A stretch of 64,000 nucleotides of DNA, taken from assembly GCF_013128195.2 (NCBI RefSeq), contig NZ_CP053452.2, forward strand, positions 4,588,001 through 4,652,000. Reading direction: 5' to 3'. How positions within the stretch are numbered: position 1 is the first letter of the stretch; each line of letters begins with the position of its first letter. A model generated the notes under the pieces. That model searched no databases, was not told the DNA's origin, and was given only the letters and a program-made list of their open reading frames with translations. Source of the DNA: Frigoriglobus tundricola (GTDB lineage Bacteria > Planctomycetota > Planctomycetia > Gemmatales > Gemmataceae). The position numbers and the translations under genes are program-made. Of the stretch, positions 62,148-64,000 are shown in pieces.

Positions 62148-63308
62148 TTACTTCTTCTCGTCTTTTGGAGTGGTCTCGCCGGTCACAAGATCCTTCAATT
62201 TGCCGAAAAGTCCCTTCGACGTCCCGCTCGACTGGTTGTTCTCCAGTTCGGCCAGTTTGCGGAACAGCTCCTCCTGTTCCGAGGTCAGCTTGGTCGGCGT
62301 TTCGACGATGACCCGAACGAGCAGGTCGCCCTTCGCGTCGCTCGTCCGGCGGCTGTCCGGGCGGGCCGGCATCCCGTACCCGGGCACGCGGACGACCGTG
62401 TGCGTCTGGCAGCCGCGGGGCACCTCGAACGTCACCGTGTCACCAGTCAGTGTGACGAGGAGCATCGGCCCGCCGAGGGCGGCGCGGGCGAACGAAACGC
62501 GGCAGTCGCACCGCAGGTGGTGCCCGTCGCGCTCGAATATCTTGTGCCTCCGGACGCGGAGGTGGAACTCCAGGTCGCCGCGGGGGGCGCCGGGGTCGCC
62601 GGCGTGGCCCCGCCCGGGGTAGGTCAGGATGGTGTCGTCGTCCACGCCGGGCGGGATGTTCGCCGTCACCTGCTCGGGCACCTGTTCGCGGCCGGCGCCG
62701 CGGCACGCCGGGCACGGGTCGGAGATGACCGTCCCGCGCCCGCCGCACCCGCGGCACTGGATGTGCGCGGACCCGAAGCCGGTGTTCACCACCTCGACCC
62801 GCTGGCCGCGGCACCGGCGGCACGGGGCGGGCTGCGAGCCCGCCTTCGCGCCGGTGCCGCCGCACGTCCGGCAGATCTGCTCCGTCGTCACGGTGAACGT
62901 CTTGCTCACCCCGGTCGCGGCCTCGAGCAGATCGATCTCGAGGGCGGCGGCGAGCCCCTCGCCGCCGCGCCGCGGGCCGCGGGCCCGCCGGCCGCCGGCC
63001 ATGCCGCCGAGCAGGTCGCCGAGGAACCCGCCCAGACCGCCGAAGAAGTCGGCCGCCTCCGACCCGGCCCCGTCCATCGCCTCGACCCCGGCGTGCCCGT
63101 ACCGGTCGTACCGGGCGCGCCTGCCCGCGTCGTTCAGCACCGCGTACGCCTCGTCCACTTCGGCGTACCGGACCTTGGCCTCGTCGTCACCGATGTTGCG
63201 GTCGGGGTGGTACTGCTTGGCGAGCTGGCGGTACGCCTTGGTGATCTCCACCTCGGTGGCGGTCCGGACCACACCGAGGACTTCGTAGTAGTCGCGCTTT
63301 TCGGCCAT
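62148..63308 (-). CDS. dnaJ: Chaperone DnaJ
   Basis: 386 residues. J domain: DYYEVLGVVRTATEVEITKAY with HPD at about 34-36 (KQYHPDRNIGD); Gly/Phe region (GGLGGFLGDLLGG); four zinc repeats CRTCGGTG, CRRCRGQR, CRGCGGRG, CPACRGAG, of which the second deviates from CxxCxGxG at the last Gly; C-terminal substrate-binding barrels. It activates the DnaK ATPase. It lies between groEL2 (112 bp upstream) and grpE. Confidence 0.92.
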   Translation of the reverse strand: MAEKRDYYEVLGVVRTATEVEITKAYRQLAKQYHPDRNIGDDEAKVRYAEVDEAYAVLNDAGRRARYDRYGHAGVEAMDGAGSEAADFFGGLGGFLGDLLGGMAGGRRARGPRRGGEGLAAALEIDLLEAATGVSKTFTVTTEQICRTCGGTGAKAGSQPAPCRRCRGQRVEVVNTGFGSAHIQCRGCGGRGTVISDPCPACRGAGREQVPEQVTANIPPGVDDDTILTYPGRGHAGDPGAPRGDLEFHLRVRRHKIFERDGHHLRCDCRVSFARAALGGPMLLVTLTGDTVTFEVPRGCQTHTVVRVPGYGMPARPDSRRTSDAKGDLLVRVIVETPTKLTSEQEELFRKLAELENNQSSGTSKGLFGKLKDLVTGETTPKDEKK

Positions 63309-63420
63309 AGGGTGCGGCGGGGGCTGTAAGAATAAAGGACCGACGCCTTAACCATAATATCCGGCGCGTCGTGCCTTTGGACACAGGGCGGAAGCCCCGT
63401 GCGCTTGTTTGGGTGCCGCC

Positions 63421-64000
63421 TTACGCGATCGCCCCGGTGACCTTGGACTTCTTGTCGTCCTCGTCGATCCGGGTGACCATGACCTCGGTGGTCAGCATCA
63501 GGCCGGCGATGCTGGCGGCGTTGGTCAGGGCGCTGCGGGTGACGCGGAGCGGGTCGAGGACGCCGGCCTTGAACATGTCCTCGTACTTGCCGGTGTTCGC
63601 GTTGAACCCGATGTTCGGGTCCTTCTCGCCGCGGGTGGTCACCTCGTCGGCCACCACCGCGCCGTCCACCCCGCCGTTCTCGGCGATGGTGCGGATCGGC
63701 TTGAGCAGCGCGCGGGCCACGATCTCCGCCCCGATCCGCTCGTCGCCCTTCAGCTTCTCGCCGAGCGCTTCGACGGTCGGGACGCAGCGCAGGAGGGCCA
63801 CGCCGCCGCCGGGGACGATGCCCTCGGCCACCGCCGCGCGGGTCGCGTGCAGCGCGTCCTCGACCCGGCCCTTGGTCTGCTTCATCTCGGCCTCGGTCGA
63901 GGCCCCGACCTTGATGACCGCGACCCCGCCGACGAGCTTCGCGAGCCGCTCGGAGAACTTCTCCTTGTCGTACTCGCTCTCGGTCTGGTCCATCTGCGTG
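63421..64000 (-). CDS. groEL: Second GroEL-type chaperonin, C-terminal part
   Basis: The gene runs off the right edge; about 193 C-terminal residues are visible. Blocks: [41 protein letters not shown] and [21 protein letters not shown] [20 protein letters not shown], and [20 protein letters not shown]. It ends KVTGAIA without the GGM tail or the YDDMY end of the other copy. It heads the dnaJ-grpE run on the minus strand, so it may be a specialised chaperonin co-expressed with DnaJ. Confidence 0.9.
   Translation of the reverse strand, partial: TQMDQTESEYDKEKFSERLAKLVGGVAVIKVGASTEAEMKQTKGRVEDALHATRAAVAEGIVPGGGVALLRCVPTVEALGEKLKGDERIGAEIVARALLKPIRTIAENGGVDGAVVADEVTTRGEKDPNIGFNANTGKYEDMFKAGVLDPLRVTRSALTNAASIAGLMLTTEVMVTRIDEDDKKSKVTGAIA

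Noticed and set aside
62010..63329. A 439-codon plus-strand frame opposite dnaJ
   Set aside because: It exactly covers dnaJ in antisense and has no recognisable sequence.

Overview
The window is high-GC bacterial DNA whose gene content points to Planctomycetota, most likely family Gemmataceae. That is an inference from lineage hallmarks and not from a marker gene. The hallmarks are three ECF sigma factors fused to a membrane segment plus an outer domain (two of them beta-propeller-like), small proteins with an MJ0042-type zinc ribbon followed by a charged linker and one membrane helix, two Uma2-type proteins, more than one groEL, and a lineage-specific CCRR protein. No rRNA, tRNA or CRISPR array was seen.

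Layout. 1-2.75 kb: insertion-sequence debris. An IS1-like element enters from the left edge, and a complete IS1595-type element (24-bp perfect inverted repeats, 8-bp target duplication) splits a small gene that can be rejoined exactly. 2.8-10 kb: a coupled small-gene pair, purD carrying a foreign-looking 92-residue insert, an Nramp metal transporter behind an AT-rich palindrome, and a sigma/WD40 fusion next to a free-standing WD40 paralogue. 10-22.8 kb: a glycosyltransferase, a BshC-like protein, queC-queD, a TIGR01777 epimerase, sdhC-sdhA without sdhB, a frameshifted FHA gene and a zinc-ribbon membrane protein. 23-31 kb: a SAM-I riboswitch followed by threonine-synthase-like, membrane glycosyltransferase, CysO-like, second membrane glycosyltransferase, small unknown, ThiF/MoeB-type, Uma2 and cysteine desulfurase genes. 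31-43.6 kb: a thioredoxin-like exported protein, a BON protein, three tandem polysaccharide-export paralogues, groES-groEL, a receiver-domain pair, thiolase, ferrochelatase and a ferredoxin. 44-53.7 kb: an SDR/EthD pair, two more sigma fusions (one with an in-frame TAG close to its end), a priA tail fragment, an IS66 transposase and a CCRR family protein. 53.7-64 kb: priA, an IS630 transposase, a phosphoesterase with a repeat array at its 5' end, and a minus-strand run groEL2-dnaJ-grpE-fmdB-yacG-NYN.

How genes fit together. The strongest functional unit is the SAM-riboswitch locus. A cysteine desulfurase, an E1-like activating enzyme, a sulfur carrier ending in Gly-Gly and a PLP enzyme are what a protein-thiocarboxylate route to a sulfur amino acid needs, and the riboswitch ties the start of the locus to methionine/SAM supply. 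Other units are queC-queD (7-deazaguanine), sdhCA (respiration), groES-groEL and groEL2-dnaJ-grpE (protein folding), and the sigma fusions (apparent envelope-to-transcription signalling).

Intergenic space is rich in long palindromes belonging to at least two dispersed families, many lying just downstream of genes.
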